Positions 5,613 through 5,915 of a stretch of 5,915 bases of DNA are shown here, in pieces. Within the stretch, counting starts at the first letter, position 1, and each line of letters opens with the position of its first letter. The position numbers and the translations under genes were made by a program. The notes beneath the pieces are model-generated. The model saw nothing but the letters and a program-made list of their open reading frames with translations. It was not told where the DNA came from and searched no databases. The stretch is from positions 1-5,915 of the forward strand of contig JAKJAE010000191.1 of NCBI GenBank assembly GCA_022707665.1, read 5' to 3'. The stretch is from Chloroflexota bacterium. GTDB taxonomy: Bacteria; Chloroflexota; Anaerolineae; B4-G1; SLSP01.

Positions 5613-5915
5613 ATGGAGCCATCTCAGGTCGAAACACGCAGGAAATGGGCCGTGATCGCCATCGGCGGAAATTCGCTGATCAAGGATAAACAACATCAGA
5701 CAGTTGAAGATCAGTACCAGGCAGCGAAAGAGACGTGCTATCACATCGCCGATATGATCGAGATGGGGTGGGACGTCGCCATCGGGCACGGAAATGGACC
5801 ACAGGTCGGTTTCATCCTGCGCCGCTCGGAGATCGCAGCCAAGGTTGCCGGGATGCACGAAGTGCCGATTGACGTCTGCGGGGCGGATTCCCAGGGCGCG
5901 ATTGGCTACGCCCTC
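5613..5915 (+). CDS. arcC: Carbamate kinase, N-terminal part (3' end outside window)
   Basis: The first 101 residues of a carbamate kinase of about 300 residues run off the right edge. The enzyme makes ATP, NH3 and CO2 from carbamoyl phosphate and ADP. Recognisable pieces are the phosphate-binding AIGGNSLI near 16-23, GHGNGPQVG at 58-66, and PIDVCGADSQGAIGYAL at 85-101, which is the family's conserved PLDVCGAxTQGxIGY region. These distinguish it from acetylglutamate and aspartate kinases. It follows ygeW by 37 bases on the same strand and supplies the expected partner for a catabolic carbamoyltransferase; in E. coli the equivalent neighbour is YqeA. No frameshift is visible in the part present. 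Confidence 0.92.
   Translation, partial: MEPSQVETRRKWAVIAIGGNSLIKDKQHQTVEDQYQAAKETCYHIADMIEMGWDVAIGHGNGPQVGFILRRSEIAAKVAGMHEVPIDVCGADSQGAIGYAL

Overview
The window reads as a piece of a GC-rich bacterial chromosome. It has strong GGAGG-type ribosome binding sites, TATAAT-type -10 boxes, a standalone four-PA14 secreted protein, and a GntR regulator beside YgeY- and YgeW-like enzymes. Together these suggest a Chloroflexota-like bacterium. That placement is an impression from protein style, not a measured assignment.

Left third (1-2300): the C-terminal part of an IS630-family transposase runs in from the left edge on the plus strand and stops at 553. Its probable right end lies at about 581. 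Facing it on the minus strand is a 571-residue exported protein with a signal peptide and four PA14 domains. Its stop codon sits exactly on the probable IS junction, so the insertion may have trimmed the gene.

Middle (2297-2473): this is a divergent promoter region. The minus-strand promoter for the PA14 gene has a perfect TATAAT. The plus-strand promoter (TTGACT, 16 bp, TATAAT) drives a GntR/HutC-type regulator. The whole 16-bp spacer of that promoter is a perfect inverted repeat, TGTCAG-TTGT-CTGACA, which is a good candidate for the regulator's own operator.

Right (2474-5915): a same-strand cluster of gntR, a ygeY-like M20 metallohydrolase, a ygeW-like knotted carbamoyltransferase and a carbamate kinase cut off by the right edge. 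The logic is catabolic. The hydrolase would prepare a nitrogen compound. The transcarbamylase, run in the phosphorolytic direction, would release carbamoyl phosphate. The carbamate kinase would convert that to ATP, ammonia and CO2. The same three families occur together in the E. coli ygeW-ygeX-ygeY-hyuA-yqeA region and in anaerobic purine/urate degradation clusters, but the true substrate cannot be read from this sequence. No tRNA, rRNA, CRISPR array or replication origin was seen, and no gene-free stretch exceeds 300 bases.
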